The notes beneath the pieces were generated by a model. The model worked only from the letters and a program-made list of their open reading frames with translations, searched no databases and had not been told where the DNA came from. A stretch of DNA of 64,000 nt from Oscillospiraceae bacterium (GTDB lineage Bacteria; Bacillota; Clostridia; Oscillospirales; Ruminococcaceae), in the NCBI GenBank assembly GCA_020054675.1, contig JAIHAL010000003.1, positions 248,001-312,000 of the forward strand. Reading direction: 5' to 3'. The position numbers and the translations under genes are program-made. Of the stretch, positions 1 through 8,422 are shown piece after piece (position 1 is the first letter of the stretch; each line of letters starts with the position of its first letter).

Positions 1-1099
1 AGTTCTTCTTTTTTTGAAGCTGCAGCTCCTTTTCTTCCTTTTCCTTTTTAAGGGTTTCCAGAGTATTTTCCAGTTCAAATAATTTTTCCCTTAAATGCAT
101 GCTGTCATGGCGTTCCAATTCTTTTTTCTTTTCTTCCAGCGTCTTTTTTTGGATTTCCAATTTTTCGAGATTTGCTTCAGCTTCAATGTAAGCTTGTTGA
201 GAAGAGGCTATTTTGGATTCAAGCTCTGCTTTTTCTTTTTCAATTTTTTCTATTTCGGCGCCGCAGTTAAAAAAAGCTTTGGCTTTATCAAGCAATATGT
301 GATTGTTGTAGCGGTCATAAGCCGCCTGTATTTTTTCGGCCGCTTTTTTGCTTTCTTTAAGTTCGTCCAGTTTGCTTTTAATATTATCCATATTTTCTAT
401 GGCTTCAGACATAGGCCTTAAATCATCTTCCGAAAGGGGCTGAAGGGAATTTTCCATAATTTCATAAATGACCGTGGGCTTGAAATCCTTTGAAAGCTTT
501 GGGCTTCTTAAATTTACAAGGAGCTTTATAAGTTCATCATACTCTTCTGCATTTTCAAATCCGAAAAGCATGTTGTTGACCATTTTCATATAATCGCCGG
601 AAGTATCGCAGACCTGACCGCCGCCTCCTATGCGGTTTTCAAGTTCTTTTTTTGTAAGCGGGATTTTTTCTCCTACATTTTTATAAAGGTAAAAGTCATG
701 CCCAATCCTTCGCCCGTCGGTGATGCAAAAACCCCACGACTGCAAAGGCTTGCCTCTTACTGCTTTCATGCCCATGCCAATGGTAAGCAGGTTTCCGGTT
801 TGGGTCTTTTTAAATTCCATAAACAGATATCCGGTATTTTCATCCTTGCCGTTATCTTCTTCTCCAAGAAGGTAATTTTCCAAGCGTCTGGCTTTTGAAC
901 CGAAAGGGTCCAGCCTTTCGGGACTTTTATTTCCGTCCAAAAGCAAAGGGATGAAGCTTTGCATGGTTACGGATTTTCCGGAGCCGTTGGAACCTCTTAA
1001 AAGAAGCTTGCCGTCGGAGAAATCGAATACTTCTTCGTCATAATACCAGAAATTGATGAGTCCTGCCCGATTTATAATCCATCTGTTGCTATCCAACAT
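1..1099 (-). CDS. jetC: Wadjet type II JetC, SMC/SbcC-like ATPase (partial, N-terminal part)
   Basis: Reading the minus strand from ATG at 1099 gives an open frame that runs off the left edge (about 366 residues). It starts MLDSNRWIINRAGLINFW and carries a Walker A site, GSNGSGKS, near residues 33-40, followed after about 240 residues by a Glu/Lys-rich stretch typical of the start of an SMC coiled coil. This matches the TIGR02680 family (about 1350 aa), the motor subunit of the condensin-like type II Wadjet complex that recognises and cleaves circular plasmid DNA. The ATG lies inside the end of jetB (11-bp overlap), so the two are translationally coupled. The coiled coil, the signature motif, Walker B and the JetD nuclease gene would lie to the left of the window. 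The identity is firm from order and motif together. Confidence 0.85.
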   Translation of the reverse strand, partial: MLDSNRWIINRAGLINFWYYDEEVFDFSDGKLLLRGSNGSGKSVTMQSFIPLLLDGNKSPERLDPFGSKARRLENYLLGEEDNGKDENTGYLFMEFKKTQTGNLLTIGMGMKAVRGKPLQSWGFCITDGRRIGHDFYLYKNVGEKIPLTKKELENRIGGGGQVCDTSGDYMKMVNNMLFGFENAEEYDELIKLLVNLRSPKLSKDFKPTVIYEIMENSLQPLSEDDLRPMSEAIENMDNIKSKLDELKESKKAAEKIQAAYDRYNNHILLDKAKAFFNCGAEIEKIEKEKAELESKIASSQQAYIEAEANLEKLEIQKKTLEEKKKELERHDSMHLREKLFELENTLETLKKEKEEKELQLQKKKN

Positions 1100-2246
1100 T
1101 TTCACCATCCTCTTTTGAAGTATTGAAATCCTCAGGATAACGGCCGGCAATTTTGCCCGCCAAAGGCATAATCCTTATTTCTTTTTTGTCATTTATAAAT
1201 TCAAGCATGCCGTAACCTTCCATGTACTTTGCAATTTCATGGATAAGGCTGTCCAAAGGCATTTCCCTGTATTCCTTGCTCCATCCTGACATATTTTTAT
1301 TTTTAAGCTTTTCCGCCATAGTGTTGAATGCTGCGTTGGAGATGACGATGGTATCATCCTTTGCCGGAACCAGTTCGCCGCATTTTACAGATTCAACAAT
1401 GAGGTAATTCATTTGCAGCACAATATCGCTTATGGCTTTGTTTTCAGGGAAAATATCCTTGAAGTTTTTGTCTTGGCCGGCTACAAGCATAGCGCCGTTT
1501 CTGTGTACATGAAAGCTGCATCCCAAATAAGCTTCCATGTCATTTTCAATGAGGCTTCTTTTGTTTTTTATATAAGCATAGTCAGGGTCGTCCGGACCCT
1601 CATTATATATTACGGGAGACATGACAACCCGGCGGTAAACCCTCTGGCGCCTTATTATGCCTCTATCGCTGTCAATTTCCATTAAATCTTCTTTTTCAAT
1701 ATCTTTATAGGACTTGCAATTAAATATGTTTATAGTAAAATTTCTCATAAAATACCTTGAAAGGCCTGTGCTTTCATATAAAACTTCTGAAGAGGCGTCA
1801 TTTGCAAAATTTTGCTCATCACCGTCGTCCGCCTTTATCATTCCGATATCCGCGGCAAAACGCAGCACTTTAATAAGATGCCGCCTGTGCCTGAACAAAG
1901 TCCAGTCAACTTTTTCATCTCCGGGATAATTAGCCTGTATAAATTCCGTTATTTCGGATAATACAAACTGTTCGTCCCTGCCCTTGTCCTCTAAAAACAT
2001 AAGCAGCAGGCATAAAAATGCGTATTCCATTTGATTGTCAAAATCCTTTATTCCCATCCAGCTTTCTGCCTTGCCGGGGATTTTTTCCAGCTTTATCAGT
2101 TCCGGATTTGAAATGATATGGTAGCCAAGCTTTTCGCTGAGAAAGGTTTTGAAAGATGACGAGCAGTCTTTGATTCTGTAATATAAGTCTTTATCTTCTT
2201 CCTTGATAATCCAGTAATTGTCTAACAATATTTCAAGCTCTTTCAT
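1089..2246 (-). CDS. jetB: Wadjet type II JetB (TIGR02678/DUF2398 family)
   Basis: A 385-residue cytoplasmic protein without signal or membrane segments, the size expected for TIGR02678 (DUF2398). The region around residues 10-160 (starting LLDNYWIIKEEDKDLYYRIK, with FLCLLLMFLEDKGRDEQ and LIKVLRFAADIGMI) follows my memory of the winged-helix MksE/JetB kleisin-associated subunit. In type II Wadjet it bridges the JetA kleisin and the JetC motor. It lies 57 bp after jetA and overlaps jetC by 11 bp, giving the order A-B-C expected for a single transcript. The RBS is weak (AGCAGG), so translation may be coupled to jetA. No frameshift or missing segment is visible. The function is inferred from family and order, not from a catalytic motif. 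Confidence 0.83.
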   Translation of the reverse strand: MKELEILLDNYWIIKEEDKDLYYRIKDCSSSFKTFLSEKLGYHIISNPELIKLEKIPGKAESWMGIKDFDNQMEYAFLCLLLMFLEDKGRDEQFVLSEITEFIQANYPGDEKVDWTLFRHRRHLIKVLRFAADIGMIKADDGDEQNFANDASSEVLYESTGLSRYFMRNFTINIFNCKSYKDIEKEDLMEIDSDRGIIRRQRVYRRVVMSPVIYNEGPDDPDYAYIKNKRSLIENDMEAYLGCSFHVHRNGAMLVAGQDKNFKDIFPENKAISDIVLQMNYLIVESVKCGELVPAKDDTIVISNAAFNTMAEKLKNKNMSGWSKEYREMPLDSLIHEIAKYMEGYGMLEFINDKKEIRIMPLAGKIAGRYPEDFNTSKEDGENVG

Positions 2247-2303
2247 AATTTTTTTGCCTGCTTTTCCTTTTTGTTTATTCGTTTGGAATTTTCTGTTAAA
2301 ATT

Positions 2304-3785
2304 CTATTCTTCAAATTTCAAGACGTATGCCGGCATCTCCATTGTTCCGTCGGAGCAATGCAGAACGCATCTTTGACTGCTGTTTTCAGGGTCAAGTATT
2401 CTGTAAATTCTGCCGTGTTCGGTTTTGGAGCGGCGGCTCGGAGAGTTAAGCCCGCGTGCAAGCCATCTGAGCAGAATGGAACGTATATGGCTGTCAATTT
2501 CGGGAAGTTCGGCGAAAACTATTTGGTTTTCTTTGATATAGCTCTCTATAATTTGCCGTTCTTCTTCGCGTTCCTTTATAATTTTTTCAAGCATATCCGC
2601 CTTGCGCTGTTGATTGTCGGCTATTGGGGATTTAAGCGTTTTTTCCTTGTAATTCCGGATTCTTGGCTTTATGGTGCATATAAATGCTTCCTCATCATAA
2701 ATTCCGCTGTTTATGCTTTCAGTTTGTCTTATCATATCTGCTTTAACATGGCGCATATTGAAAATACCGAAAGATACTGCCGAAAGTTTATGAGCTTCTT
2801 CTATGGTTTCACACTGAATAAACATTGTGCACAGTTTTTTGTATTCTTCTTTCCTGTTTGCGGCGCTGTTGCGGCTTTCAGAAATCTGGGATGCATAGCG
2901 GGTTATTTTCCGTATAATTTCATTTGTTATTCCTAAAAGCTTTTCGGCTTCGCTTTCTTTTCCGTTTTCACCTAAAAACCAGTTTTTCAGGCTTTCCCAG
3001 CGCCCGTATATGTTTTCTTTAATTGCTTCGGTGGGTATTTCAAAATCCATTCGCGGGATGTTTATTTCAAAATTATGGATTTTTTCAAGAACGATTGATT
3101 CTTCCTGCCTGTTGATTCCGCGCAAAATGCTTTCAATAGCGCCGGAATTATATTGCAGTCCTTTAATGAAATCTCTCAGGTAATCTATAAATTTATCCTT
3201 AAATACGAGGAACTCATGGGTTTTCATCAATTCTTCGGCCTTTATGCTGTAAAAATCCCTGATATAATCCTGATAATTTTGATTCAGCCTTTTAAAATTG
3301 TTGTTCAAGGCATTCCACCAGGCGCCGACCGTTTTTTCGTCATTACTTGCCATCAAGGGGAACTTTTCAAGCTCAATCCTCAGGCGTTCCAGCAGGGAAG
3401 GCTCAAGGGAAGCTGTTTCTATAAACAGATTTTCCAGTTTGATGGTGAGTCTTTCAATTTCAACCGAATATTCCGAAAGCTGATAACGAAACTGCTTGTT
3501 TTTGAATTCTTCTACGCTGTACACTTTGGATGTGTCCTGCATCGGCAAAAGATTTTTCCATTGCACCAATACTTCCAAATCCTGCTTTAAAGTATCCATG
3601 GTATAGTCTTCAAATTCAGAATGTTTTTTGAGTTCCTCATATACATCTTCTTTATACATCCAGTATCTCATTTTTTCATATTGAAGGTAGAAAAATCTTA
3701 AAATTGTCCTGTACCTCCAAGCATTGTCTACTGTAAGGTAGCGTGCTTCATCAAGCTGCTTCAAAAGCTTAGCATTTATATCCAT
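2304..3785 (-). CDS. jetA: Wadjet type II JetA (TIGR02677/DUF2397 family)
   Basis: A 493-residue protein. Its N-terminus (YLTVDNAWRYRTILRFFY, then a DLEVLVQWKNL segment and DTSKVYSVEEF) matches the remembered TIGR02677/DUF2397 pattern, and the C-terminus ends in a DGTMEMPAYVL strand pair also typical of the family. It is the kleisin-like subunit that closes the JetC ring. It is first in the operon, with a GAAAG-type RBS and a promoter on the minus strand at 3869-3897. There is no signal peptide. The alternative type I JetA (DUF3375) is less likely because of the conserved N-terminal pattern and because the neighbours are type II. The whole set protects against plasmid transformation in tested relatives; that role here is inferred. 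Confidence 0.83.
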   Translation of the reverse strand: MDINAKLLKQLDEARYLTVDNAWRYRTILRFFYLQYEKMRYWMYKEDVYEELKKHSEFEDYTMDTLKQDLEVLVQWKNLLPMQDTSKVYSVEEFKNKQFRYQLSEYSVEIERLTIKLENLFIETASLEPSLLERLRIELEKFPLMASNDEKTVGAWWNALNNNFKRLNQNYQDYIRDFYSIKAEELMKTHEFLVFKDKFIDYLRDFIKGLQYNSGAIESILRGINRQEESIVLEKIHNFEINIPRMDFEIPTEAIKENIYGRWESLKNWFLGENGKESEAEKLLGITNEIIRKITRYASQISESRNSAANRKEEYKKLCTMFIQCETIEEAHKLSAVSFGIFNMRHVKADMIRQTESINSGIYDEEAFICTIKPRIRNYKEKTLKSPIADNQQRKADMLEKIIKEREEERQIIESYIKENQIVFAELPEIDSHIRSILLRWLARGLNSPSRRSKTEHGRIYRILDPENSSQRCVLHCSDGTMEMPAYVLKFEE

Positions 3786-3868
3786 GTTTTTTTCACTTTC
3801 TTTGCATCAAACTGATTTTTTCTTTATTTTAAATTTGCCCTAAAAATATAATGAAATATTTTTATATA

Positions 3869-3897
3869 TTTTAACATTTTGTATCTGCAATAGTCAA
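3869..3897 (-). promoter_or_regulatory. Putative sigma-A promoter of the Wadjet operon
   Basis: On the minus strand TTGACT (3897-3892) is followed after 17 bp by TTAAAA (3874-3869), about 85 bp ahead of the jetA start. The -35 is good and the -10 is weak, so this is a plausible but not certain promoter. Confidence 0.4.
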
Positions 3898-3921
3898 TAT
3901 AAAAGGAATTTTTTTCAATAA

Positions 3922-3951
3922 ACAAGGAGTGGCGCCTTAAAGCGTCACTCC
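3922..3951 (-). terminator. Terminator after uxaA
   Basis: GGAGTGGCGC (3926-3935) pairs with GCGTCACTCC (3942-3951) with one G-T mismatch and a 6-nt loop. On the minus strand it is followed by a T-rich stretch. The uxaA stop codon lies inside the loop. Confidence 0.6.
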
Positions 3952-5424
3952 CGTTTTAAATATGGCTATTTCCCTGAAATCGTTGATTTCGTTTTTTGTC
4001 TTTTTTCCGTTAGCAAATTCAATTGCAGCATTTATAAAATCCTCTAAAATGTCATTCATATCTGCGCCATTCAGAAGTTTTCCCGCATCAAAATCAATCC
4101 AATGCGGCTTTAAACGGAAAAGCTCGGAATTTGTTGATATCTTCACTGTGGGCACGTAGGTTCCGAAAGGAGTTCCCCTGCCGGTGGTGAACAAAATAAG
4201 CTGGCATCCGGCGGATGCAAGAGCGGATGAGGCGACAAGGTCATTCCCCGGCGCTTTCAAGAGATTAAGTCCGTTCTTTTTAATAATTTCCCCATAATCC
4301 AAGACATCAGTCACTTCTGCCGTTCCGGCTTTTTGTGTGCAGCCGAGGGATTTTTCTTCAAGGGTGGTGATTCCTCCCGCCTTATTGCCGGGGGAGGGAT
4401 TTTCATATACCGGCTGACCGTAGGACATGAAATACTCTTTAAATCCGTTTACAAGATTTACAATTTTTGAAAAAATCTCCTCGTTTTGTGCCCTTTCCAT
4501 AAGCATTGTTTCGGCGCCGAACATTTCAGGAACCTCAGTCAGAACGACAGTCCCGCCCTGTGCGGTTAAAAAATCCGCAAACCTGCCGAGCAGGGGATTG
4601 GCCGTAATTCCCGAAAATCCGTCGGAGCCTCCGCATTTAAGCCCGACTTTAAGTTTTGAAAGCGGGAAATGCTCCCTGACATCATTTTTCATATTTGAAT
4701 AAAGTTCGTCAAGCAGCTCCGCGCCTTTTTCAATTTCGTCTGAAACATCCTGCGCGGAAAGGAATTTTATTCTCTGGGCGTCATAATCCCCAAGCGCCTT
4801 TTTGAAACCTTCGATGGTGTTGTTTTCACAGCCGAGCCCAAGCACAAGCACCCCGCCGGCATTTGGATGCTTTGCGGCGCCGGCAAGGATTTTTCTTGTC
4901 ATTTCAAGGTCGTCACCAAGCTGTGAGCAGCCAAAACTGTGCTTTAAAACAAAAGTGTTGTCAATCTGCAAATCCGCGTGTCTTTTTTTAAAGGTTTCCA
5001 TAATTTTTTCGGCAGTTTGATTTACACATCCGACTGTGGGGATTATCCAAAGCTCATTTCTTATTCCGATTTCTCCGCTTTTTCTTTTATATCCTTTAAA
5101 GGTAAGGTGCCTGTCGTCAAAATCATTTTGAAAATATTTTTTGCAGAATGAATATTCATTTTTCCCCTGCAAATTGGTTTTTAAGTTATGGGTATGAATA
5201 AATTCGCCGACACTTATATTTTTAGCGGCATGGCCTATCGGGAAACCGTATTTTATTGCATTTTCGCCTTCTTTTATGTCGGAAAGGGCAAATTTATGTC
5301 CGCGTGGGATGTTTTCTTTTACCTTTATTTCCATATCCCCGACAAGGACGGTTTCTCCTTCTTTAAAATCTTCGAGGGCAACCGCCACATTGTCCGAATT
5401 ATGTATGCGCAAAGCCTTTTTCAT
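3937..5424 (-). CDS. uxaA: Altronate dehydratase UxaA
   Basis: A 495-residue protein, the same length as Escherichia coli UxaA, which dehydrates D-altronate to 2-keto-3-deoxy-gluconate (EC 4.2.1.7) in galacturonate breakdown. An N-terminal SAF-type segment (residues about 1-95, with LEDFKEGETV and IPRGHKFALSDI) is followed by the UxaA catalytic part with HSFGCSQLGDDLEMTRKIL and VGLKCGGSDGFSG, whose cysteines likely hold the metal or Fe-S centre. The ATG overlaps the uxaB stop (ATGA, 4 bp), so the two are translated together. It is last in the operon GH4-uxaB-uxaA and is followed at once by a terminator hairpin. No anomalies were seen. KDG kinase and aldolase are not in this window. Confidence 0.93.
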   Translation of the reverse strand: MKKALRIHNSDNVAVALEDFKEGETVLVGDMEIKVKENIPRGHKFALSDIKEGENAIKYGFPIGHAAKNISVGEFIHTHNLKTNLQGKNEYSFCKKYFQNDFDDRHLTFKGYKRKSGEIGIRNELWIIPTVGCVNQTAEKIMETFKKRHADLQIDNTFVLKHSFGCSQLGDDLEMTRKILAGAAKHPNAGGVLVLGLGCENNTIEGFKKALGDYDAQRIKFLSAQDVSDEIEKGAELLDELYSNMKNDVREHFPLSKLKVGLKCGGSDGFSGITANPLLGRFADFLTAQGGTVVLTEVPEMFGAETMLMERAQNEEIFSKIVNLVNGFKEYFMSYGQPVYENPSPGNKAGGITTLEEKSLGCTQKAGTAEVTDVLDYGEIIKKNGLNLLKAPGNDLVASSALASAGCQLILFTTGRGTPFGTYVPTVKISTNSELFRLKPHWIDFDAGKLLNGADMNDILEDFINAAIEFANGKKTKNEINDFREIAIFKTGVTL

Positions 5425-6866
5425 TTTGCATCACCTAAAATTTCCTTTAAAGCTTCCTTAATGCCGGATTTTTTTATTTTTTCAATATACTTTGCAGTTG
5501 TTTCAGTTAAATTTGAGATTTCGTTTAAATCCATTCCCCAAAAATCCTTTTGTCCAAGCGCATTTTTTGCAATAATGCCAAAGTTTTCTCCATTAAAACC
5601 GCTCCAAAGCCTTTTGAAAAATTCCAAAACAGCAGTATCGTCATTTAAAGGCATTTTTTCATCACCATAAAAAGTTATCAGCGATGCAAGTGAAAAAACA
5701 AGCCTTTTTGGCAAAAATCCATTTGAATTAGCAAAGTCAATTAGGCTTGGCAAATTCCTTGTCTTGAATTTTGATACGGAATTTAATGCAATGCTTGAAA
5801 GACTATGCTCTATAAACGGATTTGCAAACCTTTCAAGAACATTTTCGGCAAATTCTTTCAGTTCGCTTTCGGGAAGCGTCAATGAAGGGATTATTTCCTC
5901 ATATATAAGCCCTTTTATAAAATCTTTTAAAAGATTGTCGTTTAATGCGTCTCTAACAGTGTTAAGACCGCATTGCAAGGCGACGGGAGTAAGTGCCGTA
6001 TGCGCTCCGTTAAGAATTTTTACCTTTCTTTCCCTGTAAGGCGTCATATCATTCACAAACTTTACATTAAGTCCTGCCTGTTCTGCCGGAAATTCATGTT
6101 TTACAAAATCCGGAGCTTCAATCACCCAAAGATGGAAAAATTCCGCCGTATCAAGCAGCTTATCCTCATAGCCAAGCTCATCTAAAATTTTTTCGGCATC
6201 TTTGGGGTATCCCGTAACAATTCTGTCGACAAGGCTGCAGCAAAATGTATTTCCGTTGTTCAGCCAATTTGTGAAATCTCCGCCCAGATTCCAAAGTTTG
6301 GCATATTTTAAGACAGCTTTTTTAAGTTCCTCGCCGTTTCTGTCTATAAGCTCGCAGGGGATTATTATAAATCCCTTGCTTTCATCACCGCCAAAAGCCT
6401 TAAATCTTTCGTATAAAAATACCGTCAGCTTTGCGGGGAAACTTTTGGGCGGCCTGTCGTCGAATTTATCGCTTTCGTCAAAAACAATCCCAGCCTCAGT
6501 GGTGTTTGAAATTATAAATCTAAGTTCCGGTATTTTTGCAAGCTTTAAATACTCATCATAGTCACGGTAAGGATTTACACCTCTGCTTATGCTGTTTATA
6601 ACCGAATATTCCCTTGCAGGCTTTCCATCCTTAAAGCCTTGAAGAACAAGGGTAAAAAGCCCGTCCTGAGCGTTTAAAGCATTAATAAGACCTTTTTCTA
6701 TCGGCTGGACTACAACAACGCTTCCATTAAATCCTGCGGTTTTATTCATCCTGTCAATCTGCCAGTCTACAAATGCCCTTAAAAAATTTCCCTCGCCAAA
6801 TTGCAGGACTTTTTCAGGGTATTTTTTATAATCAGCATAAGTTTCTTTGCAAAGTTTCATTTTCAT
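5421..6866 (-). CDS. uxaB: Tagaturonate reductase (altronate oxidoreductase) UxaB
   Basis: A 481-residue protein of the mannitol-dehydrogenase family, close in length to E. coli UxaB (483). It reduces D-tagaturonate to D-altronate with NADH (EC 1.1.1.58). The Rossmann start VLQFGEGNFLRAFVDWQ lies at residues about 20-36, and the C-terminal half has the family motif KILNGAHTALTPVA. It sits 6 bp after the GH4 gene and overlaps uxaA by 4 bp. Order and spacing show one operon that takes galacturonate (after UxaC isomerisation, gene not here) to KDG. The choice of UxaB over the related fructuronate reductase UxuB rests on the sequence start and on pairing with UxaA rather than UxuA. Confidence 0.92.
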   Translation of the reverse strand: MKMKLCKETYADYKKYPEKVLQFGEGNFLRAFVDWQIDRMNKTAGFNGSVVVVQPIEKGLINALNAQDGLFTLVLQGFKDGKPAREYSVINSISRGVNPYRDYDEYLKLAKIPELRFIISNTTEAGIVFDESDKFDDRPPKSFPAKLTVFLYERFKAFGGDESKGFIIIPCELIDRNGEELKKAVLKYAKLWNLGGDFTNWLNNGNTFCCSLVDRIVTGYPKDAEKILDELGYEDKLLDTAEFFHLWVIEAPDFVKHEFPAEQAGLNVKFVNDMTPYRERKVKILNGAHTALTPVALQCGLNTVRDALNDNLLKDFIKGLIYEEIIPSLTLPESELKEFAENVLERFANPFIEHSLSSIALNSVSKFKTRNLPSLIDFANSNGFLPKRLVFSLASLITFYGDEKMPLNDDTAVLEFFKRLWSGFNGENFGIIAKNALGQKDFWGMDLNEISNLTETTAKYIEKIKKSGIKEALKEILGDAK

Positions 6867-6872
6867 ACACTC

Positions 6873-8264
6873 CTACATTTCCCATCCGGGAAGATATTTT
6901 TTTGTCGCAGAAAGCATTTTGTCCAAAAGCTTTTTGCTGTCGTCAAGACTTGCCGAAACAAGCGGGTCGTTTGCAAATGCCCTGAAAGCAAGGTCTTTAT
7001 CTTTAAACAATGCCGCTTTTAAAACCGTTTCCTGATTGTAAACATGCCTTATAACCAAATTGTGCACATCCCATGGAAGCTCACCCGCTACGGCGGGAAT
7101 GACCTTTCCTCTTGAAAAAAGGGCATTTGTTTCGACAACTGCGCCAAGCGGGATGTTTTTTATTTGTCCGGCATTAGGAATATTTACATTGGTAAACAAA
7201 TCTCCAAGCCCCAAAAGCGCCTTTATTTGGGCAACTCCTTCCTCACCGGTTTCTTTAATGACAAAATTTTCCTCGCCGCTTGATAGTCTTCTGCTTCTTT
7301 CGAGCCTGTTTTTCAGGTCTTCTTTCCGCCATTTGACGGGAGTAAGCTCAAATCCCCATTCATGCACGGTCTGCGGGTCTTTAAGATACCACTTTCCGGG
7401 ACAGAATTCAGCCAGATGCCTGTCGCCTGCCGCAGCAATTATTCCATATCTCTTGAATAAATCAAACTTTACCCTCTGAGAAGATGAAAAATATTTATTC
7501 ATCCAGTTTTCATTGCTTTTTTCGGCAAATCCGGTTTCATAATATTTTTCTGCAAACTTGGCATATATCGGAAAGATGTCGATATCATTATAAAATGCCC
7601 TGTCAATCCATGTAAAATGGTTTATTCCAAGCACGTTTACGGATATTTCCCGCCTGTGAGGCTCTTCTATGCCTAAAATTTCAGAAACCGCCTGCGCCAA
7701 AAGCTTTTGCGTGCCAAAAACCTCGTGGCAGCAGCCAAAAGCCTTGATTTTCGGGAATACCTCGTAAAGCGTCCTGACGCATAGGGTCATTGGATTTGTA
7801 TAGCTTATCACCCATGCTTCGGGGCAGTATCTTTTTATATTCTCGGCTATTTCGGCATACATGGGGATTGTTCTTAATGCTCTTACAAGCCCTCCGGGGC
7901 CGGTGGTATCTCCGACAGATTGATAAATTCCATATTCCTCAGGAGCATGGACATCTGATTCCATCTCATCAAAAGTTCCAGGCATTATGGAAATTACAAC
8001 AAAATCCGCTCCGTTTAAAGCATCAGATATATTTTCAACCGCTTTATACCGCCAGCGGCTTTTTGCATCTGTTCTTTCGGAGAGCCTGTTTCCGATTTTT
8101 TCATTGTCAAGCGCCGCATTAAAATCTATATCGTACAATTTTACCGTTCCGCAAAGGCTTTCCTCTGCCGCAAGGTCGCTCATAAGCCCCCATGCCCAGC
8201 CTCTTGAGCCTCCGCCTATGTACGCAATATTTAAATTATCAACGTGATTTCCGGAATGTTTCAC
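6873..8264 (-). CDS. GH4 family alpha-galacturonidase (LplD-like)
   Basis: A 463-residue NAD- and Mn-dependent GH4 glycosidase. The dinucleotide site is IAYIGGGSRGW (residues 13-23), TNPM sits at 156-159, and the metal-binding motif CHEV at 179-182 is followed by a second metal histidine in GINHFTWI (about 213-220). The CHEV type and the uxaB-uxaA neighbours point to an intracellular alpha-galacturonidase (EC 3.2.1.67) that splits imported oligogalacturonates by the oxidation-elimination mechanism of GH4. The alternative is an alpha-glucosidase of the same subgroup. The start is GTG at 8264, set by AAAGGAG 8 bp upstream. It is first gene of the operon, divergent from an AraC regulator. Confidence 0.8.
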   Translation of the reverse strand: MKHSGNHVDNLNIAYIGGGSRGWAWGLMSDLAAEESLCGTVKLYDIDFNAALDNEKIGNRLSERTDAKSRWRYKAVENISDALNGADFVVISIMPGTFDEMESDVHAPEEYGIYQSVGDTTGPGGLVRALRTIPMYAEIAENIKRYCPEAWVISYTNPMTLCVRTLYEVFPKIKAFGCCHEVFGTQKLLAQAVSEILGIEEPHRREISVNVLGINHFTWIDRAFYNDIDIFPIYAKFAEKYYETGFAEKSNENWMNKYFSSSQRVKFDLFKRYGIIAAAGDRHLAEFCPGKWYLKDPQTVHEWGFELTPVKWRKEDLKNRLERSRRLSSGEENFVIKETGEEGVAQIKALLGLGDLFTNVNIPNAGQIKNIPLGAVVETNALFSRGKVIPAVAGELPWDVHNLVIRHVYNQETVLKAALFKDKDLAFRAFANDPLVSASLDDSKKLLDKMLSATKKYLPGWEM

Positions 8265-8308
8265 TTTAATGCTCCTTTCGCGGTTTTAATTCCGCAATTT
8301 TCAGCTAT

Positions 8309-8403
8309 ATTATAAGACAATTTTAAAATAATTTCATCACATAAATTGCTTTTTTAGAAAAGTTTTCGATATATATTGCTTTTTTAAACGAATGTGGTAA
8401 AAT
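8309..8403. promoter_or_regulatory. Divergent promoter region with tandem AraC-type direct repeats
   Basis: The 12-mer ATTGCTTTTTTA occurs at 8345-8356 and again at 8375-8386, exactly 30 bp apart (about three helical turns), as for tandem AraC half-sites. The second copy covers the likely -35 (TTGCTT, 8376-8381) of the araC-type gene, whose -10 is TAAAAT at 8398-8403. On the minus strand a TATAAT (8314-8309) serves the GH4-uxaBA operon. The layout suggests joint control of both directions. Confidence 0.6.
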
Positions 8404-8422
8404 GTTTTTGAGGTGAATGCAA

